64,000 nucleotides of DNA from Phycomyces blakesleeanus NRRL 1555(-) (GCF_001638985.1 NW_017265136.1:554461-618460), one strand, 5' to 3'. Numbered from the stretch's first letter, positions 12,101-23,811 are shown. The notes: a model not told the origin generated them from the sequence alone. Numbers and translations are program-made.

Positions 12101-15100
12101 ACAGACAGAGAAGAGAAGCTCAAGCTCGAGAAAGAAAAGATGCAAAAGGAACTCGACCACCAGAAGCGTCACTTTGAAGCCGAGATCCATCGCATGTCTC
12201 GCCAGTTTTCTCAAATGTCAGAACTGAATCTCTGCGTCTACACAGATGCTCAACTCGAACTGCTTCGCAGGGTTCTCGACCGATGGAAGAAGCTACGGAA
12301 TGTGGCCATGGCAGAATCAGTACTGACCAACGCGGTTATGTTGAAAGAAGCCAATATAATTTCAAAGGAGCTCGGAAAAGATGTGCTTTACCAGTTTGCT
12401 ATCATTGAAGATGGCCAGTTCTCCAATCCACTTTCGGCCTGGGAGACCACGTCTGCATTACAGCAATTCGAAACAGACGAAGACACCACCCTGATCTCTA
12501 CACCCAAGCCATGTATTGGCGTACGTGTGATCGACCGAAAGAACCAGGCTGTCTATGTCTGGTCTCTCGAGAAACTCAAGATGCGACTCCACAAGATGCG
12601 AAACCTGTACAACGTTATCGACAAACCTCTCTATCGCTCCCACTTTAATTTTGAAGATCCATTTTTCGAGAACCCTTGTCCAAAATACACTTTCTTGGGA
12701 AGTGCAGCCATCTCGATGCGCAACCTAACCCTTCAGCAGACCTTTGAAAGCAACGTCGATATCATCTGCCGCTCAACTGGCCAGGTGAAAGGAAAGTTGC
12801 GGATCGCCGTGTCTTACATCGCATGTTCAGCCGCAATTCGTGGTCCGGACGCAAGACAGCCCTTCTCATCATCAGATGAGTCGGATGAGTCCGAAAAGTC
12901 AACCACCAACAACACTAATGCCAATACGCTTAACCACAACATCATTCTCAGGGCAGGACACCAGCTCTTGTTTGAAGTTCGCCTTATCGAGATGACCGGC
13001 CTAAGCGAATCAGAGTTTACAAAGGTGCATGTCCAGTTCCGCCTCTCGTCGTTTGGCAGTATCATGGCACACTCGACCAACGAAAAGATTTTTGCTACCG
13101 AGCCGATTGGAGAGTTTGAAAATGAGCCTATCAGTTTGGACCACTCCGAGACCCTGTCGCTTCTTGTGACACGTAAAGTGCTCGATGTCCTCTTGCACGG
13201 AATGATCCAGTTTGAAGTATACGGTCTTGCACAGTCGCGTGTTCTTTCGCAGCATGAGCGGTGGGATGATCAGCGAGAGAAGCCTCGCCTGGCAGATTTG
13301 TTAGCAGCTAGTCAGCAGGTCCAGCAGCAGCACCACTTTAGATCCATCGGAAGTGATCCCGCAAATGCAAACTCGAATGCCAATGCCAACACGACTCCAA
13401 CAAACCTAGAGAGACGTTCAGAAGAAGAGCTCTTGGCTGCCGAGCGCCACGATATCGTTGCCTGGATCGAAGTTGGCGAACTGGCTTTAGACGGAGAATA
13501 CAATCCAGTAAATGTGACGGCGCAGAACAGTCTTGATCGCGGAGTGTTCTTGCTTCGTCAGGGACTCCAGCGCAGAATCTATATAACCTTGTCGCACACT
13601 TCTGGAAGACAGTTCGAGTGGAACCGAGTCACCACAGCGTCTATTGGTCAGGTCCGTCTCCTGGACTCAAAAGGTCGCATCGTCGACTCGCCCACACACG
13701 AAGACATCCAGATCCGCCTGCAGTCTCCACAGGAAGTGTCTTACAACAACGACGGCACAAGCAAACTCAGAGCTCTGGGTGCCTGGGACAGTTCGCAGCA
13801 CGACTGCCTGTTCCTGAACCGGATAACGGCTTCTGACAACCGCATCCTCCTGAACCTCAAGTGGGAGGTCGAGGCCAAGAAGTGCGCCAAGCCAGTCCAG
13901 TTCAACATGGACATTGCTGTTCAGATCCGTGCGCGCGATGCGTCGACCAGCAAGTCGATTCTGTACAAGCTTCTGGATTCCAGCAAGCAGCTTTCCAAAT
14001 GCAGTGGCATATTCATCGTCAATCTGCGGCCACCCATGACCCGCCGTCTGAGCCAGCTCTGGCGCCTGAACACGGCCGCAAAGTATGTTCGCGGCGAAGA
14101 GTATCTAGGTTCCTGGCGGCCGCGAGGTGTATCGCTGGTGAATGATTACCGCCAGATCCAGGATCGTCTGTCCTGGAAGCACCAGGTTGATTTCACAAGA
14201 CAAGTTGTTGGCTTGAGAGCACTGTGCGAATCTACCACAACAACAACAACCCTTACCAGTTCACCCAAATCCCCTAATACCACCAGCCCAAGAGTATCTG
14301 ATGACGGGTTTACGGATGCGCAGGCAGCACTTGTTAGAAAAGTACTGGGTCTGTGGAAATTGAAACTGGGTACAGATAAAGAGGTAAATAATCTATATAT
14401 GCATACTTTAAAGAAGAAGTGGAAGTGAATCAGGATTAGGATTAGAATTGAATACATATATTTTTCTTCGATTTTTTCATTTGTAAAGTAATGGGTCACT
14501 AAAAACATACCTATCGTTTTTTTTTTTGCTCTTTCTTTCTTTAGATTGTTATCAGCCAAGATCCACCTGTGCCTGGTATGCAAGAAGGTCAAAGCCGAGA
14601 AGATCTTCGTAGTACATCAAAACTTCTAGCAGAAGTTAAGCTTGTAACTCAAACGTATGTTTTAAAGCAGTCCTTTTTTTTCTCTTATTTATTATGACAA
14701 TTAATTATATACCTTTTCTTTTATATTTGGATATAAAAGTGATACCGTATCCAAAAAAGGTTATCTATTTTGCCCAGAAGATACAGTCACGGATTCATGG
14801 ATCAAGCGATGGTTCGTGATTCGAAGGTAAGAATTTATTTTTCACTATAGAAAATTTAAGCTTTGCTTTGAATCCACATTTGTATCCAAAGCTTGTTTAA
14901 TTCTTCTTCTTTGACCTGGTATTAAAACAACTGTGTGTAATTGTGCTTGTTATAACTACAGACCATATATCTACATTTATACCAACCAATCTGAGACAAA
15001 CGAGCAGGGAATCATCAATGTGTCTTCTGTGAGGATTGATTATAACCGAGAATTGGAGAGGATGATAAAGGTACAGGTATACACCCATTTGGTTAGAAAC

Positions 15101-15331
15101 GGTTCAAATTAGCTTTGATATATATATAAGCATGCATTCCATTTTGCCTCTAAAACTAAAACTAAATTTCAACTTTCTTTGTAGCGTACAAATCTATTTG
15201 CCTTGTATACAAGCAACAATGCCTACTTACTACAGGCCACTACACGTGCTGAGATGATTGATTGGATTGGAAAAATTGACCAAAAGTTTCCCATCGAAAA
15301 GTTGAAGAACGAAGATGACAGCGAATACTAA
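9132..15331 (+). CDS. unc104: Kinesin-3 motor (Unc104/KIF1 type), 11 exons
   Basis: Plus-end-directed microtubule motor that in filamentous fungi carries endosomes and vesicles. Exons: 9132-9186, 9255-9485, 9646-9680, 9763-10038, 10155-10285, 10467-10659, 10727-14383, 14545-14654, 14740-14826, 14962-15070, 15185-15331. Phases agree and give about 1676 residues, usual for the family. The motor fills residues 5 to about 360, with P-loop GQTGSGKS (97-104), switch I NETSSRSH (209-216) and switch [11 protein letters not shown] (244-252). An alanine-rich linker follows (about 460-490). The FHA domain (about 553-640) ends in HPEEVRRER, typical of KIF1. Then come KIF1B-type and DUF3694-like regions and a C-terminal PH domain (about 1568-1672) for membrane lipid binding. 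Intron 5 begins GCAAGT, a GC-AG intron. Exon 10 may run six bases further. The start follows an AACA context, and no earlier ATG fits the motor. Confidence 0.95.
10286..10466 (+). other. GC-AG intron in the kinesin gene
   Basis: The junction joins AG at 10284-10285 to T at 10467 to make the Ser of the invariant switch II motif [10 protein letters not shown]. No GT donor keeps this motif, so the donor must be GCAAGT at 10286. The acceptor is ATATAG. Confidence 0.85.
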
Positions 15332-17202
15332 GTCATAATAATCAACCCACTCACCTTACTCACCACCCCCAACTACCTTATCTACCTACCCATTTACCTA
15401 CTTATTTACCTTACCAATTTACCTACCTACTCACCTACTTACCTATCTATCAACCTCAGTTTTTCTTTCTATTCATCTCCTCCCTTTATTCTCCTCTGTT
15501 ATATTCTTCTTTCTTTCATTTTTTTTTCTCTCTCTCTCTCTTTGATATTGTTCTTCTTCTTGGAGTGGCCAATTTCGAAACACCTCTGTGTAGTATTTAT
15601 ATTTTTCTATTTCTATATTTTTTTTTCTGTTTTCTTTATCTCTTACATTTCTTTTTCTCAACCCAATTTTTGTAATTTTGTGTGTTGTACTTTACGTACT
15701 TTATTTACTTTATTGTGTGTAGAGTACCCCATATATTATTCTTAACCTGTTTTTTCTTTTTTTTTTTCTTTTTTTTTTATTATTATTTTGATACCCAATA
15801 TCACCACTATTTTTCTTTCTCTTTTCTCTCTCTCTATTTTATTGAAACACGTTTATTATTATAACCATATTTTTCTAAAGAAGATGTTTATCACAAGAAG
15901 TATTTAAAAATATTTAAAGTGTCGAGAAGAGTTTCCTTCTATATTATTTCTTGTTCGTATATTTAGTATAATAATATGCAACAGCTGTAAGAGAGCTATG
16001 AAGAATAAGAAGAATATGAAGAAGAGGAGGAATTAGTGTATGTGTAAAGTGTGGGTATTTAATAATAAATTTTGGTGCGACACAAGTTTGAAAAAATGAG
16101 CACTAGGTCTAAGTGTACCACGATCAGCTACATTTGTTTTTATCTTTAAAAAAAATAGAAAATCAATAAATTTTATTATGTTCATTATCTATGTAGGTCT
16201 GTCTATACTTCTTGTTTTTAAGAAACTAAGCATACTTTTCTAAAGAGCTTATTATTATTATTATTTAAAATAAATAGTAACACCCTCCCTCACTAAGCAG
16301 TACAAGCCAAGCCAAGCCAAGCCAAGCCAAGCCAAGGCAAATACAATCATATAATTGATTTCTGCTCTTCTTCTTTACAGTGATAACAATAAAATATAGG
16401 CACAACTAACCCAAAGGTATTATTATCTCTCTCCACCTCCCTCTTCCATCTACCTCCCCCTCTTTCTCTCTTCTACAGGTATATCAAGTCGAGAAGATGC
16501 TAATAAATTGTAATTATAGATGATATTTACTAACTTATTTGCCACCAACGTGAAATCTCCTCCCTCCTACCCTCCCTCCACTTTTTTTTACTTTATTAAT
16601 ATATATCTATATTACGTTTGTTAATTCTGTAAAGTAGAATTCAAGTATACGCAGTCTTCTTTTAAGATCGTGAGTTTCTAGCATGACAAACAGGAGATAA
16701 TAATGTCGTTAGTAGATAGTATTAGAAACGCTATGTTTTGCTGTTTTTTCTTTTCTTTCTTTTTATTCTCATACTGTCCACAGTAGTGTTCTAGTCCTTA
16801 CAGAGATTTCTAGGGGAATATTTTAAATAATAAATATACGAACAAAAATGAGAGAAGAGGAGGGAGAAGGGAGAAGGATGAGGATGAAGGAGAAACGGAG
16901 GGTATTATGGGGCTGCAATGGTAAAATAAGGAAACAAGGTTTAAAATGACTATCCAGTAATTGTACATTGATTGATATTTTCATCATTTGCACGGCTTCT
17001 TGATTTAGATACTTGAAATTAAACATTGGCAGTATAAAAGAACGAAAACATATATCCAAAGAAAAGAGAAAGCGAAAGAGAGTAATTAGGAAATAAAAAT
17101 TGATCTGGATTTTATTTCTGATGATCTACTAATGTACATAAAACGATAGAATACTAAACCAAATCGATGCGGTGGTTCTGATAAGCATTGCCAACCCTGA
17201 CA

Positions 17203-17239
<37 letters not shown>

Positions 17240-18769
17240 TTAACATTTCACTTGAAATTACTGTCAAATATTTTATGTATATATGATGATCTTGGTATCA
17301 TTCTTATTACTACGCTTATATATTTGGCTGTGTCTTTGGATTTATTCATCATTTCAACTGCAAAATTCATTTAATAAATTTTATATATATATGAGGCTAT
17401 TCTCAACCTCATAATAGTCAATATATCTTTTTCTAAGAATAATCTATGCTAATATGCAATTAAAGAAAAGCAGGAGACGGTTATTGTATTTGTGTTCTTT
17501 GATTAGTCTGATAAATCGTTATTTATCTGATGGGTAAGTACAATATACAAACCACAGCACACAAGGTCCAGAATCAAAAAGACCGGGTTCTTTCTTTTCG
17601 AGTATACAATTGTCCTTTTTATTTTTTTGTTTTATTTTCGTTTAGGAAGCTCATCTTTTATTACAAATAATTTGAAAACGAATAGTACATCGTTTAAACT
17701 TGACATTGATACATGGCTGACTCTTTTTGTTTTTCTAAATAAAATATAGATATATTTTAGTTTTCAGAGTACACCTTTCTCTAAACCAATGGTACAGTCA
17801 CTTCAATTCCATCTCTTTCAGTTGAAATTTTTCCTAATTGGTCTCAGTATGCTTTGTTCGCGCTTGAAAGTCAGGCTTAGAGGTCAATGTACATGTCTTA
17901 ACTATACGGCGCACTAACTGATTTTTCTATATGTTTTTTCACGAGGATTTGTTCTGATATTCTTCTTAAACGTTTACCACAAATTCTTCAATACAAATTA
18001 AGGTAGAATATGGCGGTGTACACAAGGTTGTATGTTCACTTGCTGGAGAGACAACTTTTCAGTGCCTAAAGAGGAGACTTATGTAGTATAATTTATTTGC
18101 ATATTGAGTGTACTATTATCACTAATCCGATTAGTGTATACAGACTATACCATTAAAATAATTCTATAAGCTAAATACACCCATGCACTTGAAAAAATGT
18201 ACTTTTCTTCAGACGGTGAAATCAGACTCAAGTCAGACAGTACTGCGGACTCAGAAAAGCCAGAGGAAGTATAAACTATAGTCTGCCAAACTATTGACGA
18301 AGAACTGGAGATACAAATATACTGACTCCATTGTGGATATTTGTACGATTGAATTCTTAGTCCCTGAAAGAGCATCAAACGATGTCCAAGTAACGTATAT
18401 ATATAACTCTATATTTATACAATTAAACATACGTGTATACTTATATAACCATAAACTACTTGTCTTGTTTACTTGCTTCTTTTTTTTACTTAATTATTAT
18501 ACCTAGTCATTATCTTTATTTTTATTACCATTATTATTGTTATTTTGACTCTTTACCTTCCAAAAATAATACGAAGGGGATAATAAGTAAGTGGAGCAAG
18601 ATGTTATAGACGTGTATCTGGTGTATAGTGAGCGCCTTTCATTCACCATCCTTTATACATATTCAAAGAATACACATCGACAAATATTGCTCTAATCATA
18701 TATTTCTGTTTTGATTATAAGAATACTACTATTACTCGCTACTTCTATATATATATATATATATATTAT
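15332..18769. other. AT-rich intergenic spacer (3.4 kb)
   Basis: This is the 3' flank of the kinesin gene, rich in ACCTACCT and polypyrimidine tracts (15340-15850). It holds a run of about six AAGCC/CCAAG pentamers (16304-16336), TATA microsatellites (17205-17240) and many short AT-rich frames. I see no conserved motif and call no gene. Confidence 0.6.
16304..16336. repeat. CCAAG pentanucleotide repeat
   Basis: About six consecutive copies of the pentamer lie downstream of the kinesin gene, a simple tandem repeat. Confidence 0.85.
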
Positions 18770-18999
18770 TCGTATTATCATAAGGATAACTTGACAGCTA
18801 AAAATGAGCTATTTTACTATCGAAATTTTATACTTTGGTTTGTAACCTTACTTGTTCATCGATTCTTTCTTGTCTTGTCATGCTCAGAATGCGACTTACA
18901 GAATGTTTTTTTATGTAAATTTGGTTTTTACTTTACTTTATTTTCTTTCGCAAACAAAAAGCCTATTATAGAGCTTATTCAATTTATTACTGCGTCAAT

Positions 19000-19284
19000 T
19001 CATATACTTATAAAATGGACATCTTTAACCTTGCCAAATCTCCATTTAGCGTATCCTTTGCAAAGCTCGCGTTCCCATTCGATCTCTTGATTCACTCCAT
19101 CATATGAGCTGACATTTTTTAAAGTTGAGATGAATTTGTTCGGCCAAGAGTTTTGATAGTAGCCAAGTGCAATATTGGCACTTGTTTTTGAAAGTTGCAT
19201 AGTGTGTAGGCCTCGATTCGCACCAATTCTATGGTAATCATATGTATAGACCAAATTAATATTATGACACCTTACTATACTGCT
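19000..19284 (-). pseudogene. Severed 3' end of the left F-box gene
   Basis: The minus strand reads YTYDYHRIGANRGLHTMQ and on to a stop at 19000, almost identical to the last 85 residues of the intact F-box protein at 24765-26687. The match begins at an IVR/IVK position near 19284. Upstream of that, the frame runs into element X. The DNA downstream of the stop also matches the flank of the intact gene, so this is the missing tail of the copy at 22352-23811 and not an independent gene. About 70 residues found in the intact copy between the two parts are absent here. Confidence 0.85.
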
Positions 19285-19383
19285 GGTATGGAATAACTCT
19301 ATCCAGTTCCTAAGGGTAAAGAATATTCGTATAAAAACATTCTTTTGTGCTTTACAAGAAAAATAATAATGGGTAAGCATTAT

Positions 19384-19605
19384 TTACCGATTGGAGGAAA
19401 CAAACTCTGGAAATATAAGTAGATGAAAGAAAGAAAAAGACATTATACGCGTAAGGAAGATAATAAATAGTAAGTTATCAAGCAAGATTACGTCACTATC
19501 TAATGACAACAACTCCTTATAATCTTCTGCATAACTGGCTATTGATATAGTGTATTTGTGACTAATTATTAATTCTTTATTCTCAAGTCTAAGTTTAAGA
19601 CGCAA
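19384..19605 (-). pseudogene. Coding remnant of element X (copy 2)
   Basis: An open frame containing HKYTISIASYAEDYKELLSL and LLFIIFLTRIMSFSFFHL. It aligns in the same frame with PKYTISAATYATNHKKLLSL and LLFIGLITRIVYFSFFHL of the copy at 46002-46583. No known domain is recognised. Frame conservation between two diverged copies suggests it once encoded a protein of the element. It is truncated in this copy. Confidence 0.55.
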
Positions 19606-19840
19606 ACGGCTATTAACTGAATATACAGGTTTTTTATATCAAATAGCATTTTATTATTATATTGTCCAAAGACAGGCGGTAGTTCTTGAAGAAATTAGAG
19701 TCATATTCCTGAGGAGAGATTGATTAATTCACAAAGTGTGGGGACAGAGTAGTAGGCTAATACGTGTAAAAGGAGGATGAAAAGGCAAAATTATAGAGAC
19801 GAAGGAAGCAAAATGGGGAAGTTGACGAAGTGAAGACGAA

Positions 19841-19934
19841 AGATGTGGTATAGGCTCTCCGAGCCGCGCTTTTATTTTTTGAAAATATATAAATTAATAA
19901 AGTTATCATTCCCCTTGTTCCTCATATCTTTCCA
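19841..19934 (+). repeat. Left inverted terminal repeat of the DIRS-like element
   Basis: 94 bases from AGATGTGGTATAGGCTCTCC to TATCTTTCCA, reverse-complementary to 22009-22102. The segment includes an AT-rich stretch and the GC-rich CTCCGAGCCGCGC block. Confidence 0.85.
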
Positions 19935-19954
19935 AGCCGCGCACCGTGGATTAA

Positions 19955-20788
19955 ATGAATATCAATGAACTTTCACCCGAACAAATCCTCGAGCTTATTA
20001 AGCTTGGACAGCAGGCACAATAGAGACAACGAGATTACGACGGAGATAACCTCCCAGAAGAAATCCTCAAAGATTTGGACGAGCCTTCAGCGAAAGGTCT
20101 CAAGTCGAACATTATTCGATTCACAAAAGACACCCTCCAATTTGAAGGTGGAAAATGGACAAAGTCAGGAGCGATCAACCAGATTTTCGTCCCTGACCTC
20201 AAGAAATACACCGTGGATGCCCATCAGATTGTACAAGGCAAATACAAAGATGGCGACAAACTTCGAATTGCAGGAAAAGCAGCAAGTGAAGTCTTCAACG
20301 ACCTCAAGTATATTAAATCACAACAAAGTAGTAACAAAGACGCAGCCGATTTCGATGAACTCATCGAAAAAGTCAGGCGTTTGGCCGTCTATGCGTTCGC
20401 AAGTGGAAAAACGCTGGACGAAGATGCCAAAGAACTCAGCATCCGAGCAATCAAGCTCCCCACAAGAGCAAGATATCTCGAAGATGAAGATGACAACGAC
20501 AAAGACATGGCCTTCGATCAGGAGTGGATGGAGAAAATCCAACAAGCAAGATACGAAGAGTCTGTCCTCCAGAGTGCTGTCAGTAACAAGAGAGGAGGAT
20601 ATTCCACCGGAGGATACTCCAATGGAGGTCATAGAGGCAGAGGAAGAGGCCGTGGAGGTAACTTCTTTAGTAGAGGACAGTCCACTTACACACAAAAACC
20701 TTTTTTTGGGAGAGGAAAATCGAATCCAACAGGTTTCAATGCTCACCAGAGCCCATCAACGAACAACAATCCTCTCAACCAGCAATAG
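19955..20788 (+). pseudogene. Gag-like frame of the DIRS-like element, with an in-frame stop
   Basis: A frame of 278 codons starts at ATG 19955 and is closed by TAG at 20021-20023 (codon 23), after which it reads on to 20788. The C-terminal third has repeated RGGYSTGGYSNGG and RGRGRGRGG segments. This basic Arg/Gly tail suits nucleic-acid binding and stands in place of a zinc knuckle. The N-terminal part is charged and probably helical. DIRS-type Gag proteins are poorly conserved, so the call rests on position and composition. The stop probably comes from a CAG to TAG change, making the product truncated unless translation restarts at the internal Met near 20075. Confidence 0.65.
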
Positions 20789-20789
20789 G

Positions 20790-21921
20790 GAAAGATCATC
20801 TAGTATCACAGCTAGATTATCCAATGAATTTGCCAGAAATGGATCAGAACACGCAAAGAATATATGATAGTGGATGAAAGAGATGGGTTGAGTGGTGTGC
20901 ACATCAAACACCAGAAGTCATACCAGAAGAATATCAACCAATGCAAGTAGTACGATACCTTTTATCAATAAAACATCAGTCGCCCCAAACACTAAATGTA
21001 GCAAGGTCATCCTTGGGATCCGTATATCGCATTACACATCCTACCGAAATTCCACTGGCAGATCATCCTCTGATCCAAAACTTCTTCAAAGCAAAGAAAC
21101 GAACAACATTTAAATTACCCAATATCAGCAACGAAACATGGGATGTACAGCCAGTATTACAGTTATTGGAATCTTGGGGACCAAGCGAGAATCTTCCTTT
21201 AGGAAAATTACAACAAAAGACCATTATGCTTTTGTGTTTAGCGACAATGTGGCGACCTAGATCGGATATGGGCCGCCTACAGTTTCGAGACGTCAAACTA
21301 CAGTACAATGAGAAACTAGAACTAGTAGGAGTTACGTTGATTGCACGGGAGCCAAAAGAGGCTCAGGCCAAGTCCTCAAAGTTAGGAACTATTCGCACTT
21401 CAGAAATCTGCCCAGTTTTGACCTTGGATTGGTTTGTGAAAAGAACGGCCATGACTAGGGAGAAGTTAGAAATAGACCACACTCTTTTCTTGGGATATAG
21501 TGACTCGGATAAACCGACACCCGTAAAACCGACAACAGTAGCCAACTGGGTGATCAACATCTTAAAAGAAGCCGGGATTGATACCAGGAAATATACAGCA
21601 CACTCCACAAAATCAGCTGCAAGTACTCATGCAATACTGCAAGGAATACCAGTAGAAGAAGTCAAATGGCATGCCAACTGGAGTTCGTCGAGTAATACAT
21701 TTGAGCAATATTACTTTAAGCCAAATGAACAACATTCCAGAGGAGCACAGATTACAGAAGCCATATTTGTGCCTAGTACTGAGAACAGTACCACATCTGT
21801 AGTCGTAACGGAGTCAACACCAATTGTGTTAGGTACGACATACAATGGGGAAGTTGACGAAGTGAAGACGAAAGATGTGGTAGCTACCCGCCGCTGGTAC
21901 TCAAGACTATTACCATTTTGA
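20790..21921 (+). pseudogene. Tyrosine recombinase of the DIRS-like element, degenerate
   Basis: The recombinase frame can be followed from about 20790 to the stop at 21919-21921. It is broken by TGA at 20875-20877, and the uninterrupted part starts at Met 20941 (326 residues). The N-terminal SAM-like region includes RWVEWCAHQTPE and MQVVRYLLSIKH. The catalytic domain shows WRPRSD (first Arg), HSTKSAAST where family members have HxxR, a downstream HANWSS, and the Tyr nucleophile region FEQYYF. The second catalytic Arg is thus replaced by Lys. Together with the stop this suggests an inactive enzyme. The C-terminus runs through the internal repeat junction. No RT or RNase H domain lies between Gag and this frame, where other DIRS elements carry them. 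Confidence 0.8.
21789..21882 (+). repeat. Internal junction repeat (B1-A2) of the DIRS-like element
   Basis: 58 bases (21789-21846) identical to the right end, fused through the shared AAT to 39 bases (21844-21882) identical to the left end. This is the sequence expected at the joint of a circular intermediate. Confidence 0.9.
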
Positions 21922-22008
21922 CTATTATTTATTATTTTCCATATACTTACCAGACATTTTCCCTCCCCAATTACCACATCAATAGCAACAAATATGACTA
22001 GCTTAGCA

Positions 22009-22102
22009 TGGAAAGATATGAGGAACAAGGGGAATGATAACTTTATTAATTTATATATTTTCAAAAAATAAAAGCGCGGCTCGGAGAGCCTATACCACAT
22101 CT
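22009..22102 (+). repeat. Right inverted terminal repeat of the DIRS-like element
   Basis: Reverse complement of 19841-19934 across 94 bases. The outer edge continues into the 58-base repeat that ends the element at 22150. Confidence 0.85.
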
Positions 22103-22351
22103 GTAGTCGTAACGGAGTCAACACCAATTGTGTTAGGTACGACATACAATTAAAAGAAAAATTGAAAGAAAAATTGAAGATATGTGTTCATAGAAACAAC
22201 TACATTGGCAGAAACGAAAAATACATTTTTAGGAGACACTATTTTACCTTGAAGGATAAAAGACACTAGGCTCCAGGCAGGTAGTCGCAATTAATTATTA
22301 CAATTAGATAGAGACATAGTCCCCCACCAGGAAACGTCATCCCCGTAAGAT

Positions 22352-23811
22352 TGCTGCTATCCGGCTTTTGCACAAATGGGTCCCGTGATGGACAAAGCAC
22401 TCACATCCATATAGTCCAAGTTTTTGCACCTGAAAGAGAGGTGCTCAAATGCTTCAGCGGCCACAGAACAATCGCGTAACTTCAAAATCTGTAGTCCATG
22501 TTGTTCCTGATGCTGATTTGACTCCTCTGTTATCGTGTTCGAATTGATGACCAACGTTCCACCACAGTATTCCAGCTGCTCGAGGGCCACACATTTATTC
22601 AACAGGTCGTCTAGATTAAGAGACACCTGACTGCCACTGATGCAAAGATTGGTCAAAAGCGGATAGTGAGAGGATAGATTTATAGTTGGATCTTGGTTCC
22701 TCTCACTATATTTAAATCCTCTGACCGAAAGGCTCTCGAGTGTTCCAGAAAAGGATTGTAAAATCCTGTCAATATCCATTGGGTATGAATGCTCCACTGT
22801 GCCGAAATTTGTTGCATGTAATGTCAAATGCTTAAGAGGAACTCTTAAAGGACAAAGCAGCTCCCATAGCATAAAGTCGGAAAACTCTATATTACTGTCG
22901 GTCGTGAGATCGAATGTCTCCAGGTGTTGAAATGCGTTTGGATTGGCGTGAAAAAGAGATATAATTAGCTCTCTTTCGTCAGAGAGTATAGGATCCTCAA
23001 ATAGATCTGTAACTTCTAGCTTTAGGGAAAGCAAGTTTGGATACTTGTATCCAAAATAATATATCCACAAAGGGTGCCAATCCTCTCCACTGCCGTCATT
23101 ATCACCAATTGAGCCTCTTTCTTTGAATTCTATTGAGCTTATGTCAAGAGATGTTACAGAGAAAGCCGGTGTCGTATTTGGGACCGTGTCAAGTGCATCC
23201 AAAATTACAGGTCCGAGAAAAAATCCAGCCTTGATAGATGACAGGTGTTGCAAGCGTTGGTGGATATCGTCAAAGGTACCCACACCGGGGCTTATGGCAA
23301 ATCCAAATCCATCATCGCATATCTCTAGTGTATTGAGCATGGTACACGTATTTATAAAGGCAAATAGACCTTGCGTCATAAAACCACATAGACTTCTTTC
23401 GTATTCTACTTTCAAGCTTTCCAGCGACTTCCATATTTTATGTGATTTTGTTAGGCTTGTACAAATGTTCGTCTGGCTTATGTTCACGAGACACAATCTT
23501 TTTACGTTTGGCAGGTAAAGTGACAGGTCAGAAACTTGAAAAACTGAATTTAGTGGTGTACGAAAACGACCATCTATGCATAGACTGTGAGCCAAATGCG
23601 GGTACGATGTGGATACACCTTGGGAGTCTTGAATGATGTAGATAAGTCTTTGCATGCCGTGAAAGCTATAAAGCCGCATCTCTTTCCACAGGGCCTTTTG
23701 AAACGGGTCTCTCCATCCCTTGCACGTAAGAGAACAAGACAGTATGTCCTTTGCCGATAAATTGTCGGCGACTTGCGTAAGAATTTCGAATGGTAGTTTA
23801 GATACACACAT
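22352..23811 (-). pseudogene. Left F-box gene, main part, 3' end cut off by transposon
   Basis: About 485 residues from Met at 23811. The first 45 residues form an F-box with KLPFEILTQVADNLSAKDIL and CKGWRDPFQKALWKEM, the Skp1-binding module of SCF ubiquitin ligases. The rest is leucine-rich and LRR-like. It is closely related to the intact neighbour along its length. The frame ends shortly after a GPICAKAG segment where element X begins, while the intact gene continues about 160 residues more. The severed tail is at 19000-19284. No other frameshift is evident, so a shortened protein could still be made. An in-frame upstream Met at 23961 exists, but similarity to the paralogue favours 23811. 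Confidence 0.8.

Larger units (their letters stand above)
19812..22150 (+). mobile_element. DIRS-like tyrosine-recombinase retroelement, internally deleted
   Basis: Ends and internal repeat show a circle-junction architecture. A 39-base sequence at 19812-19850 recurs exactly at 21844-21882, and a 58-base sequence at 22093-22150 recurs exactly at 21789-21846. Thus the order is A1...B1A2...B2 (split direct repeats). In addition, 19841-19934 is the inverted repeat of 22009-22102 (94 bases). The trinucleotide AAT is shared by the left end, the right end and the internal junction, as expected for a tyrosine-recombinase crossover without target duplication. It carries Gag-like and recombinase frames but no reverse transcriptase or RNase H, so it is not autonomous. 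It is inserted in element X. Confidence 0.85.
19285..22352 (-). mobile_element. Element X, copy 2, interrupted by a DIRS-like element
   Basis: On the minus strand this begins at about 22352 with AGCAGCAATCTTACGGGG and continues to about 22151. It resumes at about 19811 and ends near 19285. Both parts align with the copy at 46014-46683. The left part shares the GACGTTTCYTGG terminal motif. The right part encodes a peptide (19384-19605) that matches the other copy without frameshift over about 65 codons. The expected 3' terminal repeat is missing, probably lost with part of the F-box gene. It sits inside F-box coding sequence. Confidence 0.75.

Noticed and set aside
19965..20867. 300-codon Ser/Thr/Lys-rich open frame overlapping the Gag-like frame
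   Set aside because: It is in another frame of the same DNA. Composition is that of a shadow, and the Gag frame has the RG-rich tail and element context.
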